DNA from: Pycnococcus provasolii
Lineage: Eukaryota; Chlorophyta; Pseudoscourfieldiophyceae; Pseudoscourfieldiales; Pycnococcaceae
DNA: 64,000 nucleotides
Direction of reading: 5' to 3'
NCBI GenBank assembly: GCA_938743325.2
Contig: OW568862.1
Span: 845,501-909,500 of the forward strand
The notes below the pieces were generated by a model. That model ran no database searches, was not told where the DNA came from, and saw only the letters and a program-made list of their open reading frames with translations. Shown here piece after piece: positions 28,208-38,605 of this stretch (its first letter is position 1; every line of letters begins with the position of its first letter). Made by a program: the position numbers and the translations under genes.

Positions 28208-30301
28208 TTACAGCAGCGCGTTGTCAGTTGTGTACACGACGCCGTTGCTTGCCTTGCTCCCTAACCCTCCTACAACCTTCGCGCTCCACGCTGGCCACCA
28301 CAAGCTCGTGTTGCTCACTGACCAACCTTTCAGACACGGATAAGTTGTCACCACAGGCGAACCAAATGGCGTCCGACCGATGACGCTTGGGCGTTTGCCG
28401 CACAGGCCGGCAGGAAGTGCTCCACCCTCCACCCAAACACCCTGGCGTTCGCATCTACCGCCATCGTTGACGCCATCGTTGACGCCGCCGTGCGCCAAGC
28501 AGTCTGCGTTCCTGAGAACGTGAGCACCCTTCTCCAGAGCCTTCCAAATCTTTGCATCCTTCGCGTCGCCACCGCCCACGGCCCTTCGCAGCAACCTATC
28601 CGCCACGGCGCCCTCGGCCGCGTTCAGCAGAGAACGAACACCTCCCAACTCCATCAGCGCGAAATCGGACGGCGCGAATACCGTGAGTGCGGACGAGGGC
28701 GACGCGAGCTCGTCAGCCCACCCACGCGCCCTCGCGAGGTTGTAGAACGAGCCCGTGCGCTTTGCGTACGTAATGCTCAGCAACGTGAGCACCGTCGGCA
28801 CGCACTTCAGCTGCTTCGCTATCAGTGCGCACGTCCCATGCGCCCTGAGGTTGTTCCTAAGTGGCGCATCCGTTGTGCGCAGCCCTTGTGGGCACTGCTC
28901 AGCCACGGCGCACGGTCCGGCGGGCACTGGGTTGACGGTGAACGTACCTTGCGAGCCTTGGTCGATGAAGTACGTGGGAAATTGGCACAATCCCCACGTG
29001 ACGTTGCCAGATCGCACCAGCAGATCGCTGATGCTGCCGCACTCGCCGAACGATCCACTCAACCCTCCGAGGCTGCTGTCTGGCGCGAGCACGGCGAGGT
29101 TCTGCAATCCCCACAGGTCGCGCAGATACGGATTGTACTGGATCGTCAGCGTCTGCCCGACGTTCGTGACACCGTCGAGCGGAGCACCCACGCGAATGAG
29201 GCTTGCAAAATTCTCGAGGGATTCGAGCGCGGTACTTTCGATGCGCATCTGCGCCTGTGCGTCGTTATTCGCCACCACCGTGAGGCTGGTGAACGCCTCA
29301 TTGCCTAGCTGGCGGAGCTTGTACATCCTTTCTAAGAAGAAGTCGCGTCCGACGCAACGCAGCCGCGGGAACGCGTCAAGTGTTTCAAGATTAGGATTGT
29401 CGTAGATGTCCACGTCTCCCTGAATGTATGACAATTGCGGAAGGCCGAATACGCGCGTGATGTTGCGGTTCGATCGGAGAACGACGCTCCCGGTGATGGC
29501 GCGCAGATGGGGAGCGTCGCGCAGTTGTTCGACGACGACTTCCCTGCCGTCGTACGGCAAACGAGGGTCCGTCGCAGGCGCCAGTACGATATCGCCGTCG
29601 ACGACGACGCACTTCTCGATGGGTGTTTTCTGAGAATTGCCACCCTCCTGCGTTGGCTGGCTGAGATCGTACGTTCCAGTGCAGTACGCTTCGCCGAGAA
29701 GCTCCGGCGTCGCTGTATGTGGAAATTCGCAGAGAGTTGATGTCCTGGCTGAAGAAGATGACGACGAAGATTGCGCTGCTGCGAGGCATGAGGACATCAT
29801 CGACACGAACGCAAGAACTGTGGCAGCACACAGAGCAATCATGATTGACGACGGCACAGCTGTTGTTCGTGATGACTGGCGGCGGCACCACCGGCAGCAC
29901 CGTGACCACACCTTTTCAATGATTTTGGACGACGACGGTGATGAAAAAAGACGTGCCAATCCCAGATCAGAATCATCATGATGATGAGGTTGATGGGCGA
30001 GCACCGTCTCATCGTCGTCGCTCTCGTCGTCGTCGTTGTCCGATCTCAAGAAGGCTGCTGATTTGCCTCCACAACTGTTGTCTTTCCTATCATCCTCGTC
30101 CTCGTGTGACGCTGACGACGACATGCGCAACAGTCTCGCATTTTTCATTTCGCAGAGTTCCCGTTCTAATGTGCCAATGCGCATTCGACTCCGCGAGACT
30201 TCGGCGAGCAGAGCGGCGTTGGTTTGCGCGAGCTGGAAGCGCAGGTCCACGCACTCGGGGCACCCTTGGTCCGAGCACTCCATTGTCGGCGCCATCGTCA
30301 T
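28208..30301 (-). CDS. Membrane protein with receptor-L-like leucine-rich domain and fasciclin domain
   Basis: 697 aa from the ATG at 30301. A coiled N-terminal region (about residues 15-60) and acidic/His linker are followed by a hydrophobic segment (about 153-175, IMIALCAATVLAFVSMM), so the N-terminus is probably cytosolic. The outer part first shows an irregular beta-helix of the EGFR/insulin-receptor L-domain kind: DAPHLRAITGSVVLRSNRN, FGLPQLSYIQGDVDIYDNPN, then LETLDAFPRLRCVG and the NLAVL block. A fasciclin (FAS1) domain follows (about 505-690), with LSITYAKRTGSFYNLARARG, LTVFAPSDFALMEL and a C-terminal VVYTTDNALL. FAS1 domains mediate adhesion; L domains bind ligands in receptors. No kinase is present. 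A cell-surface adhesion or matrix role is inferred. Confidence 0.78.
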   Translation of the reverse strand: MTMAPTMECSDQGCPECVDLRFQLAQTNAALLAEVSRSRMRIGTLERELCEMKNARLLRMSSSASHEDEDDRKDNSCGGKSAAFLRSDNDDDESDDDETVLAHQPHHHDDSDLGLARLFSSPSSSKIIEKVWSRCCRWCRRQSSRTTAVPSSIMIALCAATVLAFVSMMSSCLAAAQSSSSSSSARTSTLCEFPHTATPELLGEAYCTGTYDLSQPTQEGGNSQKTPIEKCVVVDGDIVLAPATDPRLPYDGREVVVEQLRDAPHLRAITGSVVLRSNRNITRVFGLPQLSYIQGDVDIYDNPNLETLDAFPRLRCVGRDFFLERMYKLRQLGNEAFTSLTVVANNDAQAQMRIESTALESLENFASLIRVGAPLDGVTNVGQTLTIQYNPYLRDLWGLQNLAVLAPDSSLGGLSGSFGECGSISDLLVRSGNVTWGLCQFPTYFIDQGSQGTFTVNPVPAGPCAVAEQCPQGLRTTDAPLRNNLRAHGTCALIAKQLKCVPTVLTLLSITYAKRTGSFYNLARARGWADELASPSSALTVFAPSDFALMELGGVRSLLNAAEGAVADRLLRRAVGGGDAKDAKIWKALEKGAHVLRNADCLAHGGVNDGVNDGGRCERQGVWVEGGALPAGLCGKRPSVIGRTPFGSPVVTTYPCLKGWSVSNTSLWWPAWSAKVVGGLGSKASNGVVYTTDNALL

Positions 30302-31035
30302 GAGCAGCAACTATTAGCAGTAATATGTACAAGTACAACAAGTAGAAATGAAATTCCAAGGGAAAAAGCCAGAAAGGCAGAAAGGACGACGCCATCACAA
30401 GTCACCCACCATTCACAAGTCGGCAAGTCGCGATCCATCGCGATCGAAGGACAACGTTCGGGGTATATTTATTATTTACAACGGGGTATGAATCTATCTA
30501 GAAAGCTGTCGTTTTTCCCATTCGCCGAACCACCCGAGGGAGAGTCCGAGGGAGGGAGGGGCAAAACCGCAAAACGGAAAACTTGGGGAGAAAACTAGGA
30601 AGTAACCCCTACCTCACCTCTCCCCCTCAAAAGTAGTCCTTATAGTTAGACTACCTTTAAGGAGAGGGAGGCAGTGCCGGTGCGCACATATATCTGTGTG
30701 TGTGCGTGTGTGTTTGCGCGCGCGCGTGTGTGTGTGTGTGTTCAAGAACGACTCTTTTTTAAGCCTACCCTACGCGTTGTTGGTATCTTGAAAATGTTTT
30801 AATAGGCGTTGGTGTTGTTGTTGTTGTTGTAATCTTTTTTTTTTGATAAAAGAAATTTGGTAAGTTTTTTTTCTTTCGTACGAAAATAATTCCCTTAAGC
30901 CTCTCTCTCACACACACCTCTCACATCCTCACAAATGATGGTATTTTTTTGGATTCCTCTCTCTTGCTTCTCTTTTTAGGTGAGAAAAAACATAAAAGAA
31001 AAGAAACCATGGAAAAACAAAACGTTTGGTGGTCT
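30302..31035. other. Spacer between two minus-strand genes, microsatellites
   Basis: 734 bp. It holds a (TG)n/(CG)n microsatellite at about 30694-30741, T-rich runs at 30830-30880 and 30945-31010 (probably the 3' flank of the giant surface-protein gene), and AG-rich stretches. No supported gene. Confidence 0.65.
30694..30741. repeat. TG/CG dinucleotide microsatellite
   Basis: Alternating purine-pyrimidine stretch of TG with an internal CG block, a candidate Z-DNA-forming sequence, located in a gene-free spacer about 390 bp upstream of the L-domain/FAS1 start. Confidence 0.9.
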
Positions 31036-34000
31036 CTAGTATACGGCGACTGAATGCAAATCGTTGTAGTAGGTGCTCGCGCCGATGCCCGCGAAGCTGA
31101 TGAGCTGGCTGTTGTACGCCACGAGACTTGAGTCAGCCTTCTTCGACGGGCCGGCAACCGGCTTCTCCTCTGTGAAGGTGTTGTAGTCCAGGTCGTACCG
31201 CCAGAGGTCGCTGAAGGCGCCGCCGTTCGTGGTGGCGCCGCCGAAGAAGTATGCCTTGCTTCCAGACACCGTTGCCACGTGCCCGAAGCGTGCCGGCGGC
31301 GATCCGCTCGGCGTGAGCTCCGCCCACTTCATCGTCGTCATCGAGAAGGCCCACATCTCGTTCACGACACCCGTCGCGGTGTGACCGCCGAAAACGAAGT
31401 AGTGCGACTTGTGCGCCACGGCGGTGTGTCCGAAGCGCGCGCTCGGGCCGGTGGCGGCGATGACGCTGTAAGCCTGGTTCACCGTGTCGTACGCGTACAG
31501 GTCGGAAAGCAGAGCTCCCGTTGTGGGCACCCGGCCTCCGAACATGAGCACGGTGCTGCCGACCGCCGCGAGGCTGTGGTCCTCGCGCGTGGGTGGGCGA
31601 AGGCTTCCGTACGGCTCGACAGTCGACCATGTCGACGTAGAGAAGTCAAACGTCCAGACGAGGTCGTCGGCGTTGTTCGTCGCTCCCGTGCCCGTGCTGA
31701 CTCCCGTCGTCGCGGCCGATCCCGCGGCGGCAAAGCCACCCATCAGGTACAGCTTCGTTCCAACCACGGCGTGCGACGCAGAGTTGCGCGGCGGTGGCTG
31801 CGTTCCGGTGGTGGACAGTGTCGACCACGCCTTGCCACTCCACTCGACAGCCTCCTCGGTGCCAGCGGAGACGGACAAGCCCGCGGCGTTGTTGGCAACG
31901 TACACGTTGTCCCACGCAGCCATGCTCGCCGTGGACTCGTCGCCGCCGCGGAGCAGGATCTTCGTCATCGGCAGGAAGCCTGCGGCGCCCGTCGTGCGCA
32001 CCACTTCCTCGTTCACTTTGTACGTCACCGTCGTGCCGTCCGAGGCAATCTCGAGAGAAACCCACGAGGCTGTTCGGTTCGTGATCGTGTTCGTCCACGG
32101 GTACAGAGTCGCGTAGTGTCCCTCCTTGGAGGCGGAGTTGACGCCGATCGCCACGGAGCTGGGCAGGAACTCCTTCGTGGACTGGAAGTCCACCGTGCAG
32201 TCGTCGAAGTTCGGCGACATCCAGTGCGTTGCCGCGGCGGCGTCCGAGTCGTAGAGTGAGCCGCGGAGCACGTACGAGGACATCGACGAGATCGTCTTCA
32301 CGTACGATCCGCCCGTCTTCGTCAAGGCGTCCACCTGAAGGCAAGACGTGCCTGTGGCGGCGGTGAACGTCGACAGCTTGAACGCGGACGGGTCGGACGG
32401 CGGGAACGAGCACATGTTGCCGACGGACCAGGAAGACAGGTCCGCGCTAGACTCGAAGCTGTCGTACGAAACCAGAATCGACGACGGCGAGCTAGCCAGA
32501 GAAGTTGTCTGCGCGCAGTTTCCGTAGTACATGTAGACATCCGTGTTGGCGGTCGTCGTCGTGAACCAGAAGTTGGTGTACTTCGAGTTGCACCCGGGCA
32601 CAGGGTCCATGAAGAACGGAACGTCGACGTGACCGGACGCCGTCACGAAGCGCACGTCCGTGCAGTCGTCGCGCATCTTGCCAGCCGCGACGAGCGACGC
32701 GGTGTCGACGATCACGCGCATCTCGTGCGCGCTCGCCATGCCTGTGATCGTCAGCTTCTGGCGGTATGCCCACGACGTTCCAGACGACAGCGGGAGCATG
32801 TACGCGTCGGTGAGAGCCGCCTTGTTCGCGCCGTAGCCGCGGAAGGTGTACATGTTCGCTCCGTACACCACCGAGAGGTGCTCGTAGCGGGCGGCGGGGC
32901 TTGCGCCAGCCACCACCGTGCTTCGCCACGGCGCGGCCGAGGCGGTCACCATGAAGGGAGAGCCGCTGATCGCCTCCTTCGCGGTACCCGCGGCGTTGGA
33001 GCGCCCGATGTCGATGATGTAGTCGCCCGACGCGGGTGCCGTGAAGCACGCCTCGTACGTGCCATCACCGTTGTCCGTGACCGGAACCGAGACCGTGACG
33101 GCGTCGCTGCCCTTCATCAGGCCGCTGGCACTGGAGATGCGCGTCAGGAGCACATCGAACGTGTCGCCGCCCGTGCTTCGCTGGCATCCGTACGCATCCT
33201 TGGCGTGGATCGTGAACGACGAGGCGAGGCCTGCGACGACACTTGGGCCAACTCCGCTCGCAACGCTGTTCACCGTGGACGTCTCCGTCGACGGACCAAC
33301 GATCACGTTGAACGGCGCGTTGGGAACGCTCTGTCCGTCAACCTTGACGTCGATGCTCACCGTGCCGCACTGCTTGGGCGTGTAAGCGGCGGTGAACTGG
33401 CCAGTCTTCGTGCACTGGTCCGTCGCCTGCGTAATCGTCAGCTCCGGAAGAGGCGTCAACGTCGTCACGGGGTACGCAACGGAGTCGTGCGCCGTGTTGA
33501 ACAGAGACGTCGTCACCAGCTCGGAGACAGACGACACAGTCTTCTCCACGCCGTCCACGACCATGTACTCGAAACCGCACTGGTCGTACACGTCCATCGT
33601 GAAGCCCGTGGCCACTCCAGCAACTGCCGTGGACAGTCCCGTTCCGGACATTTTCGTCTTGGACAGGTCAAGAACGTTCACGCCCGACGGCGAGTTCATC
33701 GGCACGAATTGCGGAATGCCGGTGGAGCCGCGCAGCTTGCCGTTGTGCGCGTTCACGGAGTAGTCGAACACGATGGGATCCGTCGCATCCGCGGCGCCGT
33801 CGTTGAACATATAGTACATCAGCACATCCTCCGGAGCCATGGGGCAGTTGTGGCCCGCAACAATCTCCGGCTGCTGCTTGACGCTGTCGATGAGGCGCAC
33901 CTCGTCGAGCAGGCCGGAGAATCCGGCGCCGATGAGCACGTTCTGCGAGTTGGCACGGAAAAACAGCTCCTCGCCATATCCCTTCTGATCAACCATAGCA

Positions 34001-37000
34001 CCGTTCACGTAGATCTTGATCATGTCGCCAGTGTACGTCATGGCGACATGCGACCACACGTCGGGGGCGAGCGTCACCTCCGTCTGCAGCGTGCGCATGG
34101 TGTCCGCTCCAACGTAGACGCCTCCGGCAAGCTTTCCCTGCACAAGTCCAAAGTAGAAGCCCTTGCCGCTGTACGGCGACTCCTTGCTCATGAAGCGGCC
34201 ATCCGAGTACGGCGCCTCGGGGAGAACCCACGCCTCGGCCGTAAAACGGCCTCCAGGGTTGAGGTGATCCGCGTCACGGACCATGACGTAGTTGCTGCTG
34301 TTGAAGCGCAGCGATCCCTTCTTCTCGAATCCAGACTGGATGTCCAGGCACCACGGCGAGCTGCTCGTCGCCTCGTAGTTCAGCGAGACTCCAATGTCGT
34401 TCTTCGGGTCAACGATCGCGCCCGTGCCAACGTGCTCGCCGCCAACCTTCACTGCCATGTAGATCTTGCCAACCATGTGAGGCACGTACGTCACCGTGTA
34501 CTTGCCGTTGTTGTGGTCAGCAACCGTGCCAGGGTACGTCCTCCAGCGGCCGTACACCGACACTTCCACACTGTCTCCGCCAGTCGTGCGTGGGCAGCCG
34601 AACTTGTCCACAGCCTGCAGCGTGAAGCTGTGCGGCACGCCGGGGTAGGCAACGCGAAGGTCATCGTTCGCGAGAAGATCGGGTGCGTCGTACGCGTAGC
34701 ACTCCTTCGCATCCGTGGCATGGGGCTGCACGTACAGCTTCAGGGGGCTCAGGTAAGCCATCATGGTGTCGTACGCGCCACGTCCCGTCGACGCCGCCGG
34801 GGTGTAAACGTGTCCGTTGGTGAAGTTGCCGTAATCGACAGGCACGGCATCGTCCTCGACGCGGAGCGCGTAGAAGCCGCACATCGTCGCGGAGTACTTT
34901 CCGTAGTAGGTGCCGTCGCCGTTGTCCGTGATCACGCCGTCGAAGATCTTCGTGTGGCGCTCGAGCGGGCCGGCGAGAACAGCCTGCACGTCGTCGCCGC
35001 CCGTCCTGCGAAGCTTCGAGCACTTGCCGCGAGCCTGAATCGTGAACGTCGTCTCCGTGTCCGAGTTCGCGACGTACGAGCCCGAGCCCGTCACAACCGT
35101 CTCGGGCCAGCTGATGCCGGCCGAAGGCATCGGGCCGTACGGAGACCACACAAGGTAGGGCTTCTTCGGGCCGTTGAACGTCGCCTTGAGGTTCGGCGTC
35201 TTTCCGAACGAGATGGTCGATCCCACCGAGCCATCGAACTTGAACGTCTGGAACAGTCCACCCTCGGTGTACTTCGGCGGGCACGACGCGTAAGTCGCAA
35301 GCTCAGCCGTGCTCAACTCCTTCGACCACATGCGAACCTCGCCAAGCAGGCCCGGGAAATGGCTGCCAAACTGGCCGTAGCCAAGCGTGATTGGACGCGT
35401 CGACGCCTCGGCGACGTCGGACTCCTCCTGCGGAGGGTTGCTGGTGTCGTAGAACGTGTTCAACGTCGAAGGTCCCGTTCCAACCGCAAGGGTAACGTTC
35501 TGCGCCACGCCGTCGACGGCAATGTACTGGCTCGTCAGAGTATTCACCACCTGGATGAGCTGCCACTTGCCAGCCGTCACCACGGCGGACGTCGTCGCCG
35601 TTGGGCGCACCTTCAGAGTTGCTGTCGTCGAGTCGAACATCACCTTCATGTCAACCTTTCCGCTGACAAGGCTCACCTGCACGCCAACCGCCTCAGAGCA
35701 CGGCGTGGCTCCGCTGCAGCCAACTCCCGTTGCCTGCTCGAAAAGCACGTGCGTTCCAGTCACAGTCTCGGGTTTCACCCACATCTCGATGGAGAACTTT
35801 CCGTCCGCGCGCCACGTGTGGCTCGCAAACTCCGTTGCGCTCGAGTCGGTGGTGACCGTGAGTCCCGTGGACGAGCCGTCGAGCTCAATCGCGTACTCCT
35901 CCGCAAGGTACAGCGCCTGGATCTCGTCCGCCGTGAGAACGCGGTGCCACGCGAAGAAGTCATCCACCACACCGTCAATCTTCGTGCCGATGTACGCCTT
36001 GTCCATCGAGTGCGTCGTGTACAGCGCGGTCATCGTCGCATTGAGCTTGCCGCTGACGTACATGTGCGCGTTGGCGGCGTCCTTTTGAATGCAGACAAAC
36101 TGCCACGCGTCGAAAGTCAAGGTCGCTCCCTCAACTCCGTCGAGCTTCAGCTTGCCGCTGGAGTCGAGCTCGAGAAGGTTGGCGACGTTCTGCTTCTTTT
36201 CATCCGCCTCGAAGAAGATGCTCTCCGTCGTTGGCTCGGCGTACAGCCACATACACATCGTCCACGCGGTATTCTTGCCGAACAGCGAGGCCATCTCGAC
36301 ACGCTCGCCGCGCGAGAACTGCAGTGCACGCTCGTGGCCGAAGTTGCGGTCCTGCGCGAGGAATGGGCCGCCGTTTCCGTAGTTCTTCGGGATGTGCGTG
36401 TGCTTCGTTTCGCCGTCGTCGGCGGAGTTGACGAGGTTTCCCTTGAAGAGGTACATCGCCTCGAGCTTGTCCGCAAAGTCCTCGCCGAGGCTGTACGTGT
36501 AGGTGAAGTCGAACTCCGCCGCGTTCGTGCCGCCGTTCGTCACCGTAACCTTCTTGGTACCCTGCATCGACATAGTCACCGCGGGGAGGTGCGCGTACAG
36601 CTTCGTGGGGTTCACGTAGTCCACCGTCGCGGCAACTCCGTCCACGGACACCTTGAGGTGTGGCGTGTTGGCGAAGTTGGCACCGTTGAGCGTCAGGCTG
36701 GAGCCCTTGAGCGGTCCCTCGGTGTCCGTGTACAGCGCATCCGTGAACGGGTGCGAGTGCTTGACAACCGAGCCGAGCGCGAGCGGGTCGTACGGCATGA
36801 GCGCCACGGTGATCTTGTCGCAGTACGCGACATCCACCGATTTCTTGTTTCGCACCTTCTCCTTCACGCTGATCACCTCTCCGCGCGTGTCGTCGTCCTC
36901 AATGTCGTTGAAGTCGGCGTAGAAGACGAGCTTCGCAGCCTCCGGCGTGCCCATGGCGGGCTTGTGGTAAGGCAGGCTGTTCACCTCGGTGGCGGTGAGC

Positions 37001-37581
37001 GCGGTGCCGTACACACGCAGCTCGTCGATGAGACCCGAGAAGAAATCGCGCTTCACGTACTGGTTGTACTCCGCTCCTGCGGTGAGCACCGCCGCCTCGG
37101 GCAGTCGGCTATCAACCTCGAGCGCGAGGCTGCTGTCGACGTAGACGCTGACCCGCCTGTGGCTGCTCGTCGCGGTGGCGGAGGGGCCGGTGTACGAAGA
37201 CTTGTCGACAAGCGCAACGCTGACAGCCAAGCTGTGCCACTGCTTCTTCGAGAAGGTGGCGTTCGACTTGACGAGCTCGCCTCGCACGACGTCGGTATAG
37301 TACACCTTTCCGTCCTTGTACCCGACGGACATGGCGGACTTGAGGTCGGAGGAGGCGAGCGACACGATCGTGTGCTCGTCATCCGCGTTTTGGCCGTCGG
37401 GCCAGAACCACGCCGTCGCGGTGAACACGCCCGAGTCGAGTCCCTTGACGACGCTCTGCACGTACGACGACTTGCCGTTTAGCTGCAGCAGCGTTTCTGC
37501 TTTTGTTGCAGAGGCGAAGAGTGCTATTAATAGAGCACATAAGGCCACATAAGGCGCGCGGCCGCGGACCATGGAGGCCAT
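31036..37581 (-). CDS. Giant secreted/surface protein: LamG, IPT, filamin, DUF2341 and Kelch domains
   Basis: 2181 aa from the ATG at 37581, which opens a clear signal peptide (MASMVRGRAPYVALCALLIA, cleavage likely near ATKA-ETL); the upstream non-ATG extension looks like leader. Rough order: LamG-type fold (30-220); IPT/TIG-like domain (285-365); LamG (415-560); LamG (560-770); two filamin-type Ig repeats (about 815-1065), each with RTGGD and NGDGTY or NGKYTV; LamG (1090-1260); two more filamin repeats (1320-1560), the second with STGGD; a DUF2341-like segment (about 1610-1720, SWAYRQKLTITGM); then Kelch repeats (about 1840-2175) with LYLMGG, VLMFGG, YFVFGG and AYFFGG. No C-terminal membrane helix is seen, so it is probably secreted or wall-associated. 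Glycan or protein binding at the cell surface is likely. One of the longest intron-free genes here. Confidence 0.85.
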   Translation of the reverse strand: MASMVRGRAPYVALCALLIALFASATKAETLLQLNGKSSYVQSVVKGLDSGVFTATAWFWPDGQNADDEHTIVSLASSDLKSAMSVGYKDGKVYYTDVVRGELVKSNATFSKKQWHSLAVSVALVDKSSYTGPSATATSSHRRVSVYVDSSLALEVDSRLPEAAVLTAGAEYNQYVKRDFFSGLIDELRVYGTALTATEVNSLPYHKPAMGTPEAAKLVFYADFNDIEDDDTRGEVISVKEKVRNKKSVDVAYCDKITVALMPYDPLALGSVVKHSHPFTDALYTDTEGPLKGSSLTLNGANFANTPHLKVSVDGVAATVDYVNPTKLYAHLPAVTMSMQGTKKVTVTNGGTNAAEFDFTYTYSLGEDFADKLEAMYLFKGNLVNSADDGETKHTHIPKNYGNGGPFLAQDRNFGHERALQFSRGERVEMASLFGKNTAWTMCMWLYAEPTTESIFFEADEKKQNVANLLELDSSGKLKLDGVEGATLTFDAWQFVCIQKDAANAHMYVSGKLNATMTALYTTHSMDKAYIGTKIDGVVDDFFAWHRVLTADEIQALYLAEEYAIELDGSSTGLTVTTDSSATEFASHTWRADGKFSIEMWVKPETVTGTHVLFEQATGVGCSGATPCSEAVGVQVSLVSGKVDMKVMFDSTTATLKVRPTATTSAVVTAGKWQLIQVVNTLTSQYIAVDGVAQNVTLAVGTGPSTLNTFYDTSNPPQEESDVAEASTRPITLGYGQFGSHFPGLLGEVRMWSKELSTAELATYASCPPKYTEGGLFQTFKFDGSVGSTISFGKTPNLKATFNGPKKPYLVWSPYGPMPSAGISWPETVVTGSGSYVANSDTETTFTIQARGKCSKLRRTGGDDVQAVLAGPLERHTKIFDGVITDNGDGTYYGKYSATMCGFYALRVEDDAVPVDYGNFTNGHVYTPAASTGRGAYDTMMAYLSPLKLYVQPHATDAKECYAYDAPDLLANDDLRVAYPGVPHSFTLQAVDKFGCPRTTGGDSVEVSVYGRWRTYPGTVADHNNGKYTVTYVPHMVGKIYMAVKVGGEHVGTGAIVDPKNDIGVSLNYEATSSSPWCLDIQSGFEKKGSLRFNSSNYVMVRDADHLNPGGRFTAEAWVLPEAPYSDGRFMSKESPYSGKGFYFGLVQGKLAGGVYVGADTMRTLQTEVTLAPDVWSHVAMTYTGDMIKIYVNGAMVDQKGYGEELFFRANSQNVLIGAGFSGLLDEVRLIDSVKQQPEIVAGHNCPMAPEDVLMYYMFNDGAADATDPIVFDYSVNAHNGKLRGSTGIPQFVPMNSPSGVNVLDLSKTKMSGTGLSTAVAGVATGFTMDVYDQCGFEYMVVDGVEKTVSSVSELVTTSLFNTAHDSVAYPVTTLTPLPELTITQATDQCTKTGQFTAAYTPKQCGTVSIDVKVDGQSVPNAPFNVIVGPSTETSTVNSVASGVGPSVVAGLASSFTIHAKDAYGCQRSTGGDTFDVLLTRISSASGLMKGSDAVTVSVPVTDNGDGTYEACFTAPASGDYIIDIGRSNAAGTAKEAISGSPFMVTASAAPWRSTVVAGASPAARYEHLSVVYGANMYTFRGYGANKAALTDAYMLPLSSGTSWAYRQKLTITGMASAHEMRVIVDTASLVAAGKMRDDCTDVRFVTASGHVDVPFFMDPVPGCNSKYTNFWFTTTTANTDVYMYYGNCAQTTSLASSPSSILVSYDSFESSADLSSWSVGNMCSFPPSDPSAFKLSTFTAATGTSCLQVDALTKTGGSYVKTISSMSSYVLRGSLYDSDAAAATHWMSPNFDDCTVDFQSTKEFLPSSVAIGVNSASKEGHYATLYPWTNTITNRTASWVSLEIASDGTTVTYKVNEEVVRTTGAAGFLPMTKILLRGGDESTASMAAWDNVYVANNAAGLSVSAGTEEAVEWSGKAWSTLSTTGTQPPPRNSASHAVVGTKLYLMGGFAAAGSAATTGVSTGTGATNNADDLVWTFDFSTSTWSTVEPYGSLRPPTREDHSLAAVGSTVLMFGGRVPTTGALLSDLYAYDTVNQAYSVIAATGPSARFGHTAVAHKSHYFVFGGHTATGVVNEMWAFSMTTMKWAELTPSGSPPARFGHVATVSGSKAYFFGGATTNGGAFSDLWRYDLDYNTFTEEKPVAGPSKKADSSLVAYNSQLISFAGIGASTYYNDLHSVAVY

Positions 37582-38605
37582 GGGACGCACTCCTCTAGCT
37601 CTGAGCGAGGCGAGGGAGGGGCGAGGGAGAGGGGCAGCGAGGAAGCGAGCTGGTCGGTCGAGAGAGCTCTGCTCTGCGAAGGTCTGGGGAGGGGAGGGCG
37701 AGGCACTGGAGGCAGCGGACAAAGAAGAACGACAACACTGCACTGCACTGCACTGCACTGCTTGTTGGGAACCTGTGGGAACCGAGGCGAGTGTTTGCTC
37801 CTTGGGAACAAACAACTGCTTTGTTGCTGCCCATTGACGTTGGCCCTACTAGGTGGCTGTGGTGGTTGTTGGCTGTATTGGGAAGAACAGTCCATTGAGT
37901 ACGTCCTTCAACGTGTTTGCGAGTCCCCCCTTTGTTTGCTGGCACGAGCTCGTCGACGGATGCCAGGCCGGTACTACGAGGTGCAAGGTCTACGAGTGAG
38001 TGTCTTGGCGATGCGTCTTGAGCGTACGGTTCGCGATGCCGCCCTTGGAATGGGCCACTGGGCCACTGGCTTCGAACGAGTCGGTGAACCTCGTTGAGCT
38101 GCTAACCCACTGGTTGGTGCTCGCTTTGAACGAGGCTTTGCAGGAGTGTTTGCAGGAAGGAGGTTAAAAGCGAAAGCACGTTTGGTCGCAAGGCGCGCGA
38201 TTCCTCTAACCGGTAACCTGAACCGCAGCTGGAGCTGGAATTCCCCTCTCCTCGGTCTGGGAAGGCCGCACAAATGGGAGCCAGTTAATTCAAGCTAATG
38301 AGAGCCAGCTAGGAATGAAAGCCAGCTAATGACAGTCCCGCGCGGCCGCGCCCCAAAAGAGGGCAAAAAGAGGACATTGCGCGATGGACGGCCGGGAGAG
38401 TCCTGAATCTCGCCAAAATGCCCGTGGAGTTGGCCAAACCCCGAATGTTTTTGCGAGTTTCTTCCCGTGAGCCTAGCCTGCTAAACCCCGAATAATGCGC
38501 CGTCCCCCCTCCTAACCGAAAATCTCCTGGTGCCTCTCAAGAAGCTCTCGCCGCAAACTCCTCACCACAAACTTCCGATAGAATAATATCTCCGGAGCCG
38601 GAGCC
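37582..38605. other. Divergent intergenic region
   Basis: 1024 bp between the giant surface-protein gene and the Tat-lumen-protein gene. It includes (CACTG)5 at 37736-37760, three AGCCAG-containing 20-25 bp near-repeats at about 38278-38330, and two AAACCCCGAAT motifs (near 38436 and 38484). Open frames on both strands lack coding character. Confidence 0.65.
37736..37760. repeat. (CACTG)5 microsatellite
   Basis: Five perfect pentanucleotide units about 155 bp upstream of the ATG of the giant surface protein, so probably in its promoter or 5' leader. Confidence 0.92.

Noticed and set aside
32629-37482. 1617-codon open frame on the plus strand, antisense to the giant LamG gene
   Set aside because: Its codons are exact complements of the sense codons, so it is open because the sense gene avoids TTA, CTA and TCA. 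The product is Arg/His/Val-rich with no domain pattern, while the sense frame has a signal peptide and many domains.
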